Assembly (NCBI RefSeq): GCF_001434465.1
Contig: NZ_AZGE01000009.1
Span: 1 to 51,959 of the forward strand
Direction of reading: 5' to 3'
Length of the DNA: 51,959 bases
DNA from: Limosilactobacillus oris DSM 4864
Lineage (GTDB): Bacteria > Bacillota > Bacilli > Lactobacillales > Lactobacillaceae
Shown here: in pieces, positions 35,010 to 45,055 of the stretch
Layout of the letters: the number at the start of each line of letters is the position of its first letter
How positions within the stretch are numbered: position 1 is the first letter of the stretch
Program-made: the position numbers and the translations under genes
Notes under the pieces: model-generated
Database searches by the model: none
Seen by the model: the letters and a program-made list of their open reading frames with translations, nothing else
What the model was told of the DNA's origin: nothing

Positions 35010-35921
35010 TTACTTATTAAACGTTCCATCTTCGACTGACCGAATGAAGTCGGCGAGGTGCTTGTAGTAGACATCCGGGTTATCGACCATGTGGTGGTGA
35101 CCCCCGTTAGGCGTCGTGACCAGCTTGGAGTTTGGAATCAAGCTGTCCATTGTCTTAGCGGTTTCGAGCGGCATGGTTTCATGCTCCCCAAAGGTCAGCA
35201 GGGTCGGCACCTTGATGTTCTTCAACTGGTCGCGGAAGTGCCAGTCCTTGAGCTTCCCGGTGATGACAAACTCGTTGTCACCTTGGAAGACGTTGTAGAC
35301 TGCGTCCCCACCCAGGTCTTTGAGGTGGTAGAGCTTGGACGGCTGCTTGCGGTCCACGTACTGTTCGTTCATGATTTGAACGTACTCTTGGTACTTTGGG
35401 TTGCTGTAATCGTTGCGGTCCTCGCACTCCTTCATAAAGGCCACCGCGTCAGCCGGCAACGTCTTTTCCCGGAGGGCGTTCACGTGGTCGACGTATTCGT
35501 CGATTTCATCTACCATTGAAGAAATGATGGCGCCCTTGAGGTGTTGCCCGTACTTGACGGCGTATTCCTGAACGAGCAGGCCACCCCAGCTTTGCCCAAT
35601 CAGGTAGATGTTGTCGAGCCCCAGCTTTGCCCGTACTTCGTCGACTTCATCGAGGAAGTATTCGTAAGTCAGGTACTTTTTGGCGATTTCCGGGTCGGAG
35701 TAGTCGGGCTGGTCAGAATAGAGGGAGCCTAACTGGTCGTACATCGTTACCTGAACGTTCAGGCCCTGCTTAGCCAGCTGTTCGGCCGTATCCTCCCAGT
35801 ATTCATGGTTGCCACCGGGACCACCGTGGAGGGCGAGCAGGTGGATGTCGCCCTCGCCCTGGGTGTTGGTCCAGAGGTGGTAGCCGTTATCGAGCGTAAT
35901 AATCTTTGTTCCTGTTTTCAT
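35010..35921 (-). CDS. pepI: Proline iminopeptidase (peptidase S33)
   Basis: Cytoplasmic alpha/beta hydrolase of 303 residues that removes N-terminal proline from peptides. HGGPGGNHEYW is the oxyanion-loop signature of the family, GQSWGG holds the nucleophile Ser (near 109), and NGGHHHMVD carries the catalytic His near the end. The usual acid position reads FGEHETMP. Start is ATG 35921 behind AAAGGAGAG; the longer form from TTG 35942 begins at that site and is rejected. It is followed upstream by PepX on the same strand: together they would handle proline-containing peptides, such as casein or host peptides. Confidence 0.9.
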   Translation of the reverse strand: MKTGTKIITLDNGYHLWTNTQGEGDIHLLALHGGPGGNHEYWEDTAEQLAKQGLNVQVTMYDQLGSLYSDQPDYSDPEIAKKYLTYEYFLDEVDEVRAKLGLDNIYLIGQSWGGLLVQEYAVKYGQHLKGAIISSMVDEIDEYVDHVNALREKTLPADAVAFMKECEDRNDYSNPKYQEYVQIMNEQYVDRKQPSKLYHLKDLGGDAVYNVFQGDNEFVITGKLKDWHFRDQLKNIKVPTLLTFGEHETMPLETAKTMDSLIPNSKLVTTPNGGHHHMVDNPDVYYKHLADFIRSVEDGTFNK

Positions 35922-36008
35922 GCAAATTCTCTCCTTTGCCAATTCATGGTAAAACGTAATACTAATTTTACCGCATTTTGGCGCGGGATGCTAAGAACAG
36001 CCCTTGGC

Positions 36009-38417
36009 CTAGCCAACCTGCTGACTGCCCGGAATGGTCAACTTGGCGTTGGCAACCGGCAAACGGTAGCTGATGTCTTCGTTGCCACGCAGGGTGAAGG
36101 CGTAGTCAGTCGCGTAGATAATTAGTTCGAGCTGGTGCCCAGCCGCCAGACGGTGGAACAGTGGCTGGAGGTCAAATTCGACCGTCACCAGTTGACCAGC
36201 AAAGAGCTCGTCGGTTTGGCTGGCACCGTGGCGGTTTTGGAGGTTAATGTGACCACGGCTGACGACTTTGTAGTCCGTCGGTGCCTTTTGCAACTGGAAC
36301 TCACGGAGGTCATCGCTGGCCCAGTGGTAGCCTAGTGGCAGGCCGCCCCGGTTGACGATCACAGGTGACGTGGTCAGGCGTTTGGCAGTTCCCCGGTCAA
36401 TCAGCAGGGCACTGATCAGGCCGTGGTCGGCGGAGGAAGATACCTGCAAGGTCAGCCGTGGCGTTCCCCGAAGCAGGGTGTCCCGGCTAAGGGGAGCACT
36501 GGTAAAGTGGCGGCTGAACCGGCCAGCATCATGGAGTAGTGCGGCCTGCCACTTGGCTGGGTGCTTGCACCAGTCATGGTAGGTGTTATCCGGTTGCCGG
36601 TCGGTGAATTGTTGGATGTCAGCCTCGTTATCGTTAGGCTTTGTGGTCAAAGTCTGCCCTTGGAGGTAGTAGTTGACCGTTTGCCCCGCGGTCCATTGGT
36701 CATAGCTGGTCCAGGTAGCTGGCGTCAGGTTGGACTGAACGAGGACGTTCGGCAGGACCTCATCGGCGTGGTTGTCCAGTCCCCAGAGCTTGTTAGCCAG
36801 CCAGAGGTTGACCATTTCCGAAAAGTCGAGGGACTGGAAGGCATTGATGTAAATGTGCTGGCCCTGGTGGAGGATCAACTTGCTGGTCACCGGCAAATGT
36901 GCCAGCCCGTCCGCTAAGGCCTTGACGTTGCTCGGCTTGACATTGGTGTCGTTGAGCCCGTGCACCATCATAACCGCCGCCTTGATGTGGCTAATCGCTG
37001 GCCGGTAGTCCCGGGCAGCCCAGAAGTCGTTGTAGTTGCCAGTCTGCCGGTCCATGGCAGCAGCCATCCGGTCAACATACTTTAGGTAACGGCCCTTGAC
37101 CCGGGAAAAGTCGGCGGGACGCTTCGTCCGGCTGAATGTTTCGTCAGCGAGGGTGTCGGCGTCCTCCCCCTGGAAGCCCCCGGCTGCCCGGACCAGCCCA
37201 TTTTCCCGGTAGTAGTCGTACCAGCTCGAAATGGCGGCTTCGCTGATAATTGCTTTGAGGCCGGCAACTCCGGTGGTCGCCACGGCCGTTGCGAGGGTGC
37301 CTAAGTAGGACCGGCCGGTCATCGCGACGTTGCCGTTACACCAGCCGGCCGTAATGGTATAGCCGCTATTCCGGTCGGTGAACGCCCGCCGGTCACCGTG
37401 CAGCCATTCGACCACGGCCTTCATGGACGCAGTTTGTTCTGGCGAGCCGCAGGTTTGGAAGCCGTCTGAATCCTTGGTTCCAATTCCGGCTGCGTAAACA
37501 ATGGCGTAGCCGCGTACCGCCAGGTAGTTATTCAGCGTATAGGCAGGGGTACCCGTGAAACTAGTGGTGGCCTCCTGGGCCTCTCCCTTGACGGCGTGGT
37601 AGGCAAAGGTGGTTGGGAATTTTTCTTCAGCTGGGGCCTGCTGGTCGGCCGTTTTATGGGTGAGGGGATGGTTGACGTTGTGGGTTGCTTTTTCGCCCCA
37701 TTCATCGTTGGTTCCCTGGTTATACGGGCTGGCGGTAAATACTGCGGGCACCTTCTTGATATTAGATTCCCGTGGCCGCATGATTTCCACCTTTACCAGG
37801 TCAGCCTGCCCATCAAAGTCGGTGTCCATGTCGGTTTCCACGTAGACGACTTCCCGGATAAACTGCTGGGGGTCGTAGCTGGCGATGGGTTTGCCATTAA
37901 AAAAGAGCGGCTTTTGTTCAGCTGGCAGGTCGTAGGTCCAGGTCAAAAAGCCTTGGGCCGTCAGCAGGTCCAAGTAGTTTTGCCCATTCTTGGCCCGGGT
38001 GTTGAGGAGGAGGTAGAAAGCGTCGACTACATCAGCGCTGGTCCACGCTTCGTGTTCCCGGAGCGGCAAATTCAACTTTCGCCAGCTGGCAACGGGTTGG
38101 TCTAGTTGAAAGTCGACTTCTGGTTCGAAGCGCAACAGCTGAAAGGCGACCCGGTAAAAAACATCAGTCGTCAGGGACGTCCCCAGCTTAAACCAGTCGT
38201 CGAGGGCTAGGGTCGGGGTAGCGAGGAGGTCGTGCAGCCATTCCGCGGCGGTCAGTGGGCTGTTGATACCTAAACGGGTGCGGACAAGCAGGGTTTCGAA
38301 GAGCTCGGCGGGGGTCAGCTGGTCGACTTCCTCCGCCCGCAACAGGTGCAGCATTGCCAACTCCTGGCGTTCCTGGGCCGGGCTGGCGCTGATAATGCTA
38401 AATTGGTTGAATTTCAT
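36009..38417 (-). CDS. pepX: X-prolyl dipeptidyl aminopeptidase (peptidase S15)
   Basis: Cytoplasmic serine peptidase of 802 residues, about the usual PepX length, releasing X-Pro dipeptides. An N-terminal helical PepX domain (MKFNQFSIIS start) precedes the catalytic part. MTGRSYLGTLA holds the nucleophile, VHGLNDTNVK the Asp, and LHQGQHIYIN the His. The C-terminal beta domain (from about 560) completes the S15 layout. Start is ATG 38417, with GAGGTG upstream; the extra 31 residues of the longer reading are not family-like. It lies 88 bases before the PepI gene on the same strand, possibly co-transcribed. Confidence 0.95.
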   Translation of the reverse strand: MKFNQFSIISASPAQERQELAMLHLLRAEEVDQLTPAELFETLLVRTRLGINSPLTAAEWLHDLLATPTLALDDWFKLGTSLTTDVFYRVAFQLLRFEPEVDFQLDQPVASWRKLNLPLREHEAWTSADVVDAFYLLLNTRAKNGQNYLDLLTAQGFLTWTYDLPAEQKPLFFNGKPIASYDPQQFIREVVYVETDMDTDFDGQADLVKVEIMRPRESNIKKVPAVFTASPYNQGTNDEWGEKATHNVNHPLTHKTADQQAPAEEKFPTTFAYHAVKGEAQEATTSFTGTPAYTLNNYLAVRGYAIVYAAGIGTKDSDGFQTCGSPEQTASMKAVVEWLHGDRRAFTDRNSGYTITAGWCNGNVAMTGRSYLGTLATAVATTGVAGLKAIISEAAISSWYDYYRENGLVRAAGGFQGEDADTLADETFSRTKRPADFSRVKGRYLKYVDRMAAAMDRQTGNYNDFWAARDYRPAISHIKAAVMMVHGLNDTNVKPSNVKALADGLAHLPVTSKLILHQGQHIYINAFQSLDFSEMVNLWLANKLWGLDNHADEVLPNVLVQSNLTPATWTSYDQWTAGQTVNYYLQGQTLTTKPNDNEADIQQFTDRQPDNTYHDWCKHPAKWQAALLHDAGRFSRHFTSAPLSRDTLLRGTPRLTLQVSSSADHGLISALLIDRGTAKRLTTSPVIVNRGGLPLGYHWASDDLREFQLQKAPTDYKVVSRGHINLQNRHGASQTDELFAGQLVTVEFDLQPLFHRLAAGHQLELIIYATDYAFTLRGNEDISYRLPVANAKLTIPGSQQVG

Positions 38418-38569
38418 TTGGTTCACCTCATTTAAAAACAGGACTACTGATAATTTAACTCTCCCTTCCATTGTAAACATTTTCTCCAGCAGCAGGGCCG
38501 ACTTTTTCATTAATTAACGGTATAATTTAGGTGCTTGACTTAATTCAGAACTTTGTGAGGAAATAGCTA

Positions 38570-39661
38570 ATGGCGAAAAATATTATGGAATTCCGCCACG
38601 TTGAAAAGCGGTTCGACGATAACGTGGTTCTAAAAGACATTGATTTTACGATTGAGGCGGGGAAGTTCTACACCCTGCTGGGGCCCTCGGGCTCCGGAAA
38701 GACGACGATCCTGCGGCTGATTGCCGGTTTTGACCAGCCGACCAGCGGGGAAATCCTGTTTAATGGTCAAAAAATTAACAATGTCCCGGCTAACCAGCGC
38801 CAGGTCAATACGGTTTTCCAGGACTACGCGCTCTTTCCACACATGAACGTGGCCGAAAACGTCGCCTTTGGCTTGCAGATCCGGGGGGTCAAAAAGGCGG
38901 AAATCAAGCGCCGGGTTCAGGAGGCCCTCAAGCTGGTCCAACTGGAGGGCTACGGGGAACGGGAAATTACTGCCATGTCTGGTGGTCAGCGGCAGCGAGT
39001 GGCAATTGCCCGGGCAATCGTCAACGAACCGCAAGTCCTCCTCCTGGATGAGGCATTGTCGGCTCTTGACCACAAGCTCCGGGTCAACATGCAGACAGAA
39101 CTGCGCCAGTTGCAGCGTCAACTGGGAATCACCTTTATCTTCGTCACTCACGACCAAGAGGAAGCTCTGGCGATGAGCGACCAGATTATGATTATCAACG
39201 ATGGTACAATCCAGCAGACGGGGACTCCGGTTGATATTTATGACGAACCGTTGAACCACTTTGTCGCTGACTTTATTGGCGAGAGCAACATCGTGCCGGG
39301 AATTATGAAGAAGGACTACCTGGTGTCCATCAACGGTCAAGACTTTGAATGCGTCGATGCGGGGATGCGGCCGAACGAACGGGTCGAGGTTGTCATCCGC
39401 CCTGAAGACTTGGACATCACTTCGGTCGAACAGGGGCAGTTGGTGGGAACCGTGGATACCCAGCTCTTCCGGGGGGTCGATTACCAAATCATGGTTCACG
39501 ACGTCCGCGGGCACGAGTGGAAAATCAACTCCATCCATAAGACGACGGTCGGGGCCCAGGTGGGAATCAGCTTTGACCCCGAGGATATTCACGTGATGCG
39601 CTACAACGAAACCGAGGCCGACTTTGATGCCCGGCTGGACAGCTATGAGGAGGACGACTGA
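38570..39661 (+). CDS. potA: Spermidine/putrescine ABC importer ATPase
   Basis: ATPase of the PotABCD polyamine importer, 363 residues. Walker [10 protein letters not shown] (about 38-46), signature [14 protein letters not shown], Walker [15 protein letters not shown], switch His in [11 protein letters not shown]-terminal TOBE domain (about 270-350) is present, as in PotA. GAGGAAA precedes the ATG, and TATAAT at 38521-38526 is a good -10 without a clear -35. Its stop overlaps the next start by one base. Confidence 0.96.
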   Translation: MAKNIMEFRHVEKRFDDNVVLKDIDFTIEAGKFYTLLGPSGSGKTTILRLIAGFDQPTSGEILFNGQKINNVPANQRQVNTVFQDYALFPHMNVAENVAFGLQIRGVKKAEIKRRVQEALKLVQLEGYGEREITAMSGGQRQRVAIARAIVNEPQVLLLDEALSALDHKLRVNMQTELRQLQRQLGITFIFVTHDQEEALAMSDQIMIINDGTIQQTGTPVDIYDEPLNHFVADFIGESNIVPGIMKKDYLVSINGQDFECVDAGMRPNERVEVVIRPEDLDITSVEQGQLVGTVDTQLFRGVDYQIMVHDVRGHEWKINSIHKTTVGAQVGISFDPEDIHVMRYNETEADFDARLDSYEEDD

Positions 39662-40470
39662 TGCGGCAAAAAACACTCTTTATCGTCCCTTACGCGCTCT
39701 GGATCGTCCTCTTTGTCATTGCGCCGCTGGTCCTGATTTTCTACCAATCATTTTTTGACATCAGCGGGCACTTTACCCTAGGCAACTACGGCAGCTACCT
39801 GACCTCGCGGGTCTACTTGAAGATGACCTTCAACTCCGTCTGGTACGCCTTTCTGATTACCCTGGTGACCCTATTGATCAGCTATCCGACGGCCTACGTA
39901 CTTAACCACTTGCCAAACAAGCAGTTCTGGCTCCTCCTGGTGATCTTGCCAACCTGGATCAACCTTTTACTGAAGACCTACGCCTTCATCGGCCTCTTTA
40001 GCCGGTCCGGGTCGATCAACCAGTTCCTGCAGTTCGTCGGCCTGGGCAGCCACCAGCTGCTCTTTACCGACGCCAGCTTTATGTTTGTGGCGGCCTACAT
40101 TGAAATTCCCTTTATGGTCCTGCCAATATTTAACTCGCTGGCCGAAATCAGCCCATCACTGATCAATGCCAGCAAGGACCTCGGCGCCAGCCAGTGGCAG
40201 ACTTTTCGCAAGGTGGTCCTGCCGTTGTCAATGCCGGGGGTTAAGGCCGGTATTCAGGCGGTCTTTATTCCCTCGCTCTCCCTCTTTATGATTACCCGCC
40301 TGATTGGGGGCAACCGGGTGATTACTCTGGGGACAGCGATTGAGGAGCACTTCCTGACCACCCAGAACTGGGGAATGGGATCGACCATCGGGATGATTTT
40401 GATTATTGCCATGTTTATCGTCATGTTCATTACCGGAGAGACTAAGCAGAAGGGAGGGACCCGCCGATGA
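39661..40470 (+). CDS. potB: Spermidine/putrescine ABC importer permease PotB
   Basis: Integral membrane subunit of 269 residues with six helices. The EAA-type loop reads ASKDLGASQWQTFRKVVLP, which contacts the ATPase. [20 protein letters not shown] begins the first helix, as in PotB. It overlaps both neighbours by a few bases (1 and 4), so the operon is translationally coupled. Confidence 0.95.
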   Translation: MRQKTLFIVPYALWIVLFVIAPLVLIFYQSFFDISGHFTLGNYGSYLTSRVYLKMTFNSVWYAFLITLVTLLISYPTAYVLNHLPNKQFWLLLVILPTWINLLLKTYAFIGLFSRSGSINQFLQFVGLGSHQLLFTDASFMFVAAYIEIPFMVLPIFNSLAEISPSLINASKDLGASQWQTFRKVVLPLSMPGVKAGIQAVFIPSLSLFMITRLIGGNRVITLGTAIEEHFLTTQNWGMGSTIGMILIIAMFIVMFITGETKQKGGTRR

Positions 40471-41285
40471 GCAAGCGTCATTTTAACTGGTCGGGACTTT
40501 ACCTGGCCCTGGTCTTTGTCATTTTATACGCGCCCATTGTCTACCTGGTGGTCTTCTCCTTCAGCGCGGGGACCACGATGGAACACTACCACGGTTTTTC
40601 TTGGCGCCACTATGCGGACCTCTTTGGGGATACCCGGATGATTACAATCGTCTTTAACACCATCATTATTGCCCTGCTGGCGTCCTTGATTGCGACCATC
40701 ATCGGGACGCTGGGGGCGTTGGCAATTAAAAACACCCGGGGGAAGTGGCGCAACAGCCTGTTGTCCTTAAATAATGTTCTGATGGTGTCGCCGGATGTTA
40801 TCATCGGGGCGAGCTTTTTAATCTTCTTTACCATGCTGGGGATCCGCCTCGGCTTTGTATCCGTCCTGCTAAGCCACATTGCCTTTTGTATCCCAATCGT
40901 GGTGCTGATGGTTCTGCCGAAAATCAATGAGCTTTCCCCGACCCTGGTGGACGCCGCCTACGACCTCGGTGCAACCCGCTGGCAGGCCCTTTCCCAGGTC
41001 GTCCTGCCCGCCATTACTCCCGGAATTGGGGCCGGCTACTTTATGGCCCTGACCTACTCTTTGGATGACTTTGCGGTGACCTTCTTTGTTACGGGAAACG
41101 GCTTCTCGACCCTGTCCGTGGAGATTTACTCCCGGGCGCGGCAGGGAATTAACTTAGAAATCAATGCTCTATCCGCCATCATGTTCCTGGTATCGCTATT
41201 GCTGGTGCTGGGCTACTACTTTATCAGCAAGCATGGCGGGCGGCGGAACCGGATTGTAACCGTTAAGGAGGGGGACGCACAATGA
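40467..41285 (+). CDS. potC: Spermidine/putrescine ABC importer permease PotC
   Basis: Second permease subunit, 272 residues and six helices. EAA loop: AAYDLGATRWQALSQVVLP. The segment LTYSLDDFAVTFFVTG is typical of PotC. The C-terminus is basic. It overlaps potB and potD by four bases each (ATGA type). Confidence 0.95.
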   Translation: MSKRHFNWSGLYLALVFVILYAPIVYLVVFSFSAGTTMEHYHGFSWRHYADLFGDTRMITIVFNTIIIALLASLIATIIGTLGALAIKNTRGKWRNSLLSLNNVLMVSPDVIIGASFLIFFTMLGIRLGFVSVLLSHIAFCIPIVVLMVLPKINELSPTLVDAAYDLGATRWQALSQVVLPAITPGIGAGYFMALTYSLDDFAVTFFVTGNGFSTLSVEIYSRARQGINLEINALSAIMFLVSLLLVLGYYFISKHGGRRNRIVTVKEGDAQ

Positions 41286-42352
41286 AAAAACTCTTCGCGG
41301 TGATCTGCGGAATCGTCGCCCTGTGCGCGGCCTTGGCTTTTGGCGATTGGGCGCTCAACCACCGGCGGGGCGGCACGGCCAACCTGCTGACAATTTACAA
41401 CTGGGGCGACTACATTGATCCGGCCCTGATCAGCAAGTTTGAACGGCAAACCGGCTACCGGGTCGATTACGAAACTTTTGATAGCAATGAGTCAATGCTG
41501 ACGAAGATCCGTCAGGGGGGAACTAACTACGATTTGGTGGTGCCCAGCGAGTACACGGTTCAGCGGATGAAAAAGGAGCACTTGCTGGCCCCGCTGGATC
41601 ACCGCCGGTTGACCAACTTCCACTACATTGCCCCCGAATTCCGCAACCAGCCCTTCGACCGGGGAAACCGCTATTCGGTCCCGTACTTTTGGGGGACGCT
41701 GGGAATTATCTACAATGACCAGAAAGTCCGGGCCCAGGATGTCCAGCACTGGTCCCAGCTGTGGAATCCCCGGCTCAGGAATAACTTGATGCTGATCGAC
41801 AGTGCCCGGGATGTCTTCGCCATGGCCCTGATTTCCCAGGGACAGTCGGTCAACACAACCAGTTACGCGAAACTAAAAAAGGCCCAGGATCATTTGAAGA
41901 CTCTGACGCCAAACGTGAAAGCAATCGTTGCTGATGAGATGAAGATGTACATGGAACAGGATGAGGCAGCGGTTGGGGTCACCTACTCTGGGGATGCCCG
42001 GGAAATGATATCGGTCAACCACCACCTGCATTATGTCGTGCCGAGCGAGGGAAGCAACATCTGGTTTGATAACATGGTCATCCCTCGTGCGGCCAAAAAC
42101 AAGGCCGCGGCCTACGCCTTTATCAACTTTATGCTGGAACCAGCCAACGCAGCCCAAAATGCGGAATACGTTGGTTACGCGACCCCGAACGCGGCGGCCC
42201 GGCGGCGGTTGCCGAAACGGGTGACGGCGGACCGGGCATTCTACCCACCCGCCAAGACGATGACCCACCTCCAGGTTTACCGCGACCTGCCTCTCAAGAC
42301 GCTGGGCGTGTACAACGACCTCTTCCTGGAATTTAAGATGTTTGCTAAGTAA
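41282..42352 (+). CDS. potD: Spermidine/putrescine-binding protein PotD
   Basis: Extracellular solute-binding subunit of 356 residues that delivers polyamines to PotBC. A hydrophobic anchor lies at residues 3-22; Cys residues there do not make a standard lipobox, so it is probably tethered by the helix. ANLLTIYNWGDYIDPALI opens the binding domain, and YDLVVPSEYTVQRM and VPYFWGTLGIIYN are family blocks whose aromatic and acidic residues hold the polyamine. Last gene of the operon; the terminator follows 26 bases after the stop. Confidence 0.95.
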   Translation: MKKLFAVICGIVALCAALAFGDWALNHRRGGTANLLTIYNWGDYIDPALISKFERQTGYRVDYETFDSNESMLTKIRQGGTNYDLVVPSEYTVQRMKKEHLLAPLDHRRLTNFHYIAPEFRNQPFDRGNRYSVPYFWGTLGIIYNDQKVRAQDVQHWSQLWNPRLRNNLMLIDSARDVFAMALISQGQSVNTTSYAKLKKAQDHLKTLTPNVKAIVADEMKMYMEQDEAAVGVTYSGDAREMISVNHHLHYVVPSEGSNIWFDNMVIPRAAKNKAAAYAFINFMLEPANAAQNAEYVGYATPNAAARRRLPKRVTADRAFYPPAKTMTHLQVYRDLPLKTLGVYNDLFLEFKMFAK

Positions 42353-42377
42353 GTGCGGAATATCCCGAAAAGGGACG

Positions 42378-42419
42378 CACGAAAAAAGAGCCTGAGATTT
42401 TCTCGGACTCTTTTTTTTA
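42378..42419 (+). terminator. Terminator of potABCD
   Basis: AAAAAGAGCCTGAG pairs with CTCGGACTCTTTTT (two mismatches) and is followed by a T-run. The 42420-42523 stretch to the convergent APC permease shows nothing further. Confidence 0.85.
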
Positions 42420-42523
42420 CTATTTCTAGAGATAACGTGTTCCGCCAACGCAAGGCTAGTATCCAGGTCCGGACGGCCGTGTCAATTGGCGGTTGGGCAG
42501 ATGCCCTGTCGAGGACTTCCTTT

Positions 42524-43915
42524 TTACCGTTCCTGATTAAGTTTGCTGTGCCAGTATCCGTAGCTGAAGTAGAGGATGATGCCGAGACCGAACCAGATGC
42601 CGGCGCCAATCCAGGTTTCCTTGGAGAGCATTGCCATCATGCCCAGGCAGGCCAAACCGGAGATAACCGGCAGGACCGGGTAGAAGGGAACACGGAAGCC
42701 GCCCTTGTTACCGATGTCCTTGCGTCGGCGCAGGGGGATGATCCCGAAGGAAACGAAGAGGAAGGCCAGCAGGGTCCCAATGTTAACCAGGCTGGTCAGC
42801 TGGTCTAGTGAAACTAACCCACCCATTAACGCAATAATGATGGAAACCACCCAGAGGGCTTGCTGGGGAACGTGGTGTTTGTCGTCGAGCTTAGCGAGAA
42901 ATGATGGCAAGAGCCCGTCACGGCCGATGGAGTAGATCAATCGGGAACTGGAGTAAATCATCGTCACCATCATGGTGAACATCCCAATCAAAGCCCCGAT
43001 GGACAGCAGTTCCGCAATCCAGTCCTGGTGAACCATTTCCAGGGCGTAGGCGACCGGGTTCGCCACGTCCAGCTTGGTGTACTTGACCAGCCCCGTCAGG
43101 ACGACCGAAACGGCCATGTACAGGACTGTGGCGACGACCAGGGTGCCGATAATCCCTGCCGGCATATTCTTCTTTGGGTTCTTAACTTCCGCGGCTGACG
43201 ACGAAACGGCGTCAAAGCCGAGGTAGGCGAAGAAGACGACGGTCGCCCCGTGAAAGACCCCCTTCATGTGGTAGGGCAGGAAGGGGTGGTAGTTGGCCGG
43301 CTTGATGAAGAAGAGACCGACCACCACGAAAATTACGATAATCGCAATCTTAATGGCAACCGCGATGTTGTTAATCCGCATCGAGGACTGCATTCCCTTG
43401 GATAGCATCCAGCTAATCAAGAGGACGATGACAATCGCTACCAGGTTGATGTAGGTGCCGTGGGCCGGGTCAAAGGGGCCGGACACCGCCTTGGGCAGCT
43501 TTATCCCAAAGCTGGCGATGAAGGAATTAAAGTAGGCGGCCCACCCAGTCGAAACCGAAGCGACCGCAAGCATGTATTCCAGGACGAGGGCCCAGCCGAG
43601 GATCCAGCCGAAAAATTCACCGAAGACCACGTTCCCGTAAGAGTAGGCGCTACCGGCAACGGGGAGGGCGGAGGAGAATTCCGCGTAACACATTGCGGCG
43701 AGGGCGCAGACGATTGCCGAGAAGAAAAATGATAAGGTCACCCCCGGGCCCGCTGAATTTGCGGCAACCGTACCGGGCAGGATAAAAATCCCGGTCCCAA
43801 TCACGGCACCGATGCCGAGGGCCATTAAGTCAACCGCCGTCATGGACTTAACGAAATCCTTGTCGACCCCGAGGTAACGATCAAGACTTTCTTTCCGCAG
43901 AATGTTTAAGCGCAT
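42524..43915 (-). CDS. APC-superfamily amino acid permease (cationic/YhdG type)
   Basis: Amino-acid transporter of 463 residues with twelve helices. GIGAVIGTGIFILPGTVAA (near 34-52) is the substrate-binding helix-1 motif of the APC family; the N-terminal LDRYLGVDKDFVKSMTA and FFAYLGFDAVSSSAAEVKNP also match the CAT/YhdG branch, which moves basic or branched amino acids. The substrate is not fixed by sequence. Start is ATG 43915, seven bases after AAAGGTGG; the TTG at 43921 is too close to it. It diverges from the Nudix gene. Confidence 0.9.
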   Translation of the reverse strand: MRLNILRKESLDRYLGVDKDFVKSMTAVDLMALGIGAVIGTGIFILPGTVAANSAGPGVTLSFFFSAIVCALAAMCYAEFSSALPVAGSAYSYGNVVFGEFFGWILGWALVLEYMLAVASVSTGWAAYFNSFIASFGIKLPKAVSGPFDPAHGTYINLVAIVIVLLISWMLSKGMQSSMRINNIAVAIKIAIIVIFVVVGLFFIKPANYHPFLPYHMKGVFHGATVVFFAYLGFDAVSSSAAEVKNPKKNMPAGIIGTLVVATVLYMAVSVVLTGLVKYTKLDVANPVAYALEMVHQDWIAELLSIGALIGMFTMMVTMIYSSSRLIYSIGRDGLLPSFLAKLDDKHHVPQQALWVVSIIIALMGGLVSLDQLTSLVNIGTLLAFLFVSFGIIPLRRRKDIGNKGGFRVPFYPVLPVISGLACLGMMAMLSKETWIGAGIWFGLGIILYFSYGYWHSKLNQER

Positions 43916-44028
43916 CTTCAAACCACCTTTGCTATAATATAGTCAAAAATATCTTATTCCATGATACCCAAGAATAAGATTAAAAGTCAATTAGAGAATT
44001 AATTATTTATTAAAAGGATGGTTAAACG

Positions 44029-44451
44029 ATGGCAATTGAAGTAACCAGTGGAGCAGTGGTTTACCGCCAAAATGCCGGTGAATTGGAGTACCTGTTGTTG
44101 GAGAGTCAAAATAAGGGGCATTTTTGGGGCTTCCCCAAGGGCCACGTCGAAGGCAATGAGACCTTAGAGCAGGCGGCGGCGCGGGAAATCAAGGAGGAAA
44201 CTCAGCTGACCCTGCCAATCGACACCAGCTTCAAGGTTTACACTGAATACGACCTGCCCAATGGCAACCGCAAGCAGATGACCCTCTTCACCGCAGACTT
44301 GACCGCTCAGGAGGATATTCACCTGCAGGCCGAAGAGATTAAAAATTGCGGCTGGTTTAACTACCAGGACGCCCGCAAACGACTGACCTACGATAACCTC
44401 AAGCAGCTGTTAGACCAGGTCAATACCCACCTGACGAAGAACAATGACTAA
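44029..44451 (+). CDS. Nudix hydrolase (Ap4A hydrolase-like)
   Basis: A 140-residue cytosolic hydrolase of nucleoside diphosphate derivatives. The Nudix box is GHVEGNETLEQAAAREIKEE followed by TQL (near 38-60): all catalytic Glu and Arg residues are there, but the consensus Gly near the end is Gln. ITSGAVVY-type start and HFWGFPKGH resemble bacterial diadenosine tetraphosphate hydrolases. AAAAGGATGG precedes the ATG. It overlaps the following kinase-like gene by eight bases. Confidence 0.9.
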   Translation: MAIEVTSGAVVYRQNAGELEYLLLESQNKGHFWGFPKGHVEGNETLEQAAAREIKEETQLTLPIDTSFKVYTEYDLPNGNRKQMTLFTADLTAQEDIHLQAEEIKNCGWFNYQDARKRLTYDNLKQLLDQVNTHLTKNND

Positions 44452-45010
44452 GCAGGGACGGGTGTTTGTAATTTGCGGGGCGGCGGGCTCAGGGAAGACC
44501 ACCGTCGCCCGCTACTTGCGGACGGAATTTCACCTCCACCGGGTCATTACCCACACGACCAGGCTGCCCCGGCCGGGTGAACGTGACGGGGTGGACTACC
44601 ATTTTGAAACTGCCCAGTCGATGGCTAAGCTCCACCTGCTGGAGGCGGTGACTTACGACCAGGCCCGCTATGGTTCTTCATTAGAAGGGTTAGCAGAGGG
44701 CTGGCAACAGGGCCAAGACGACGTGATTGTCCTTGACACTAAGGGGGCGCTGACCTACTACCAGCAATTAGGTGCGCGGGTGACGGTTATCTTTTTGACA
44801 GTCAGCAAGTTGGCGGCCTTAGCTCACCGGATGGCGGAACGGGGGGATGCCCGGCCGGCGATTGAATCCCGGCTCCATAGCCTGGAATACCAGCGGGACC
44901 TGCATTTGCCAGCGGAGCTCCGGGGAATCGCCCAGGTGGTCACGAATGATGATTGGGCAACGACAACGAAACGCTTGCGCCAGATTGTGGGCAAGACAGT
45001 AACGGATTAA
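44444..45010 (+). CDS. Guanylate kinase-like P-loop protein
   Basis: A 188-residue protein with P-loop GAAGSGKTT (near 11-19) and the GMP-binding motif HTTRLPRPGERDGVDYHF (near 37-54) of guanylate kinases. The end is less conserved and the lid (RMAERGDARPAIESRL) is divergent, so it is likely a paralog rather than the essential enzyme, which is usually about 205 residues. It overlaps the Nudix gene by eight bases, suggesting both act on nucleotides together. Function is inferred. Confidence 0.8.
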   Translation: MTKQGRVFVICGAAGSGKTTVARYLRTEFHLHRVITHTTRLPRPGERDGVDYHFETAQSMAKLHLLEAVTYDQARYGSSLEGLAEGWQQGQDDVIVLDTKGALTYYQQLGARVTVIFLTVSKLAALAHRMAERGDARPAIESRLHSLEYQRDLHLPAELRGIAQVVTNDDWATTTKRLRQIVGKTVTD

Positions 45011-45055
45011 CGGTAATTATGGTAGAATTGGTACTTCGGTAAGGAGGTGGCGTAA

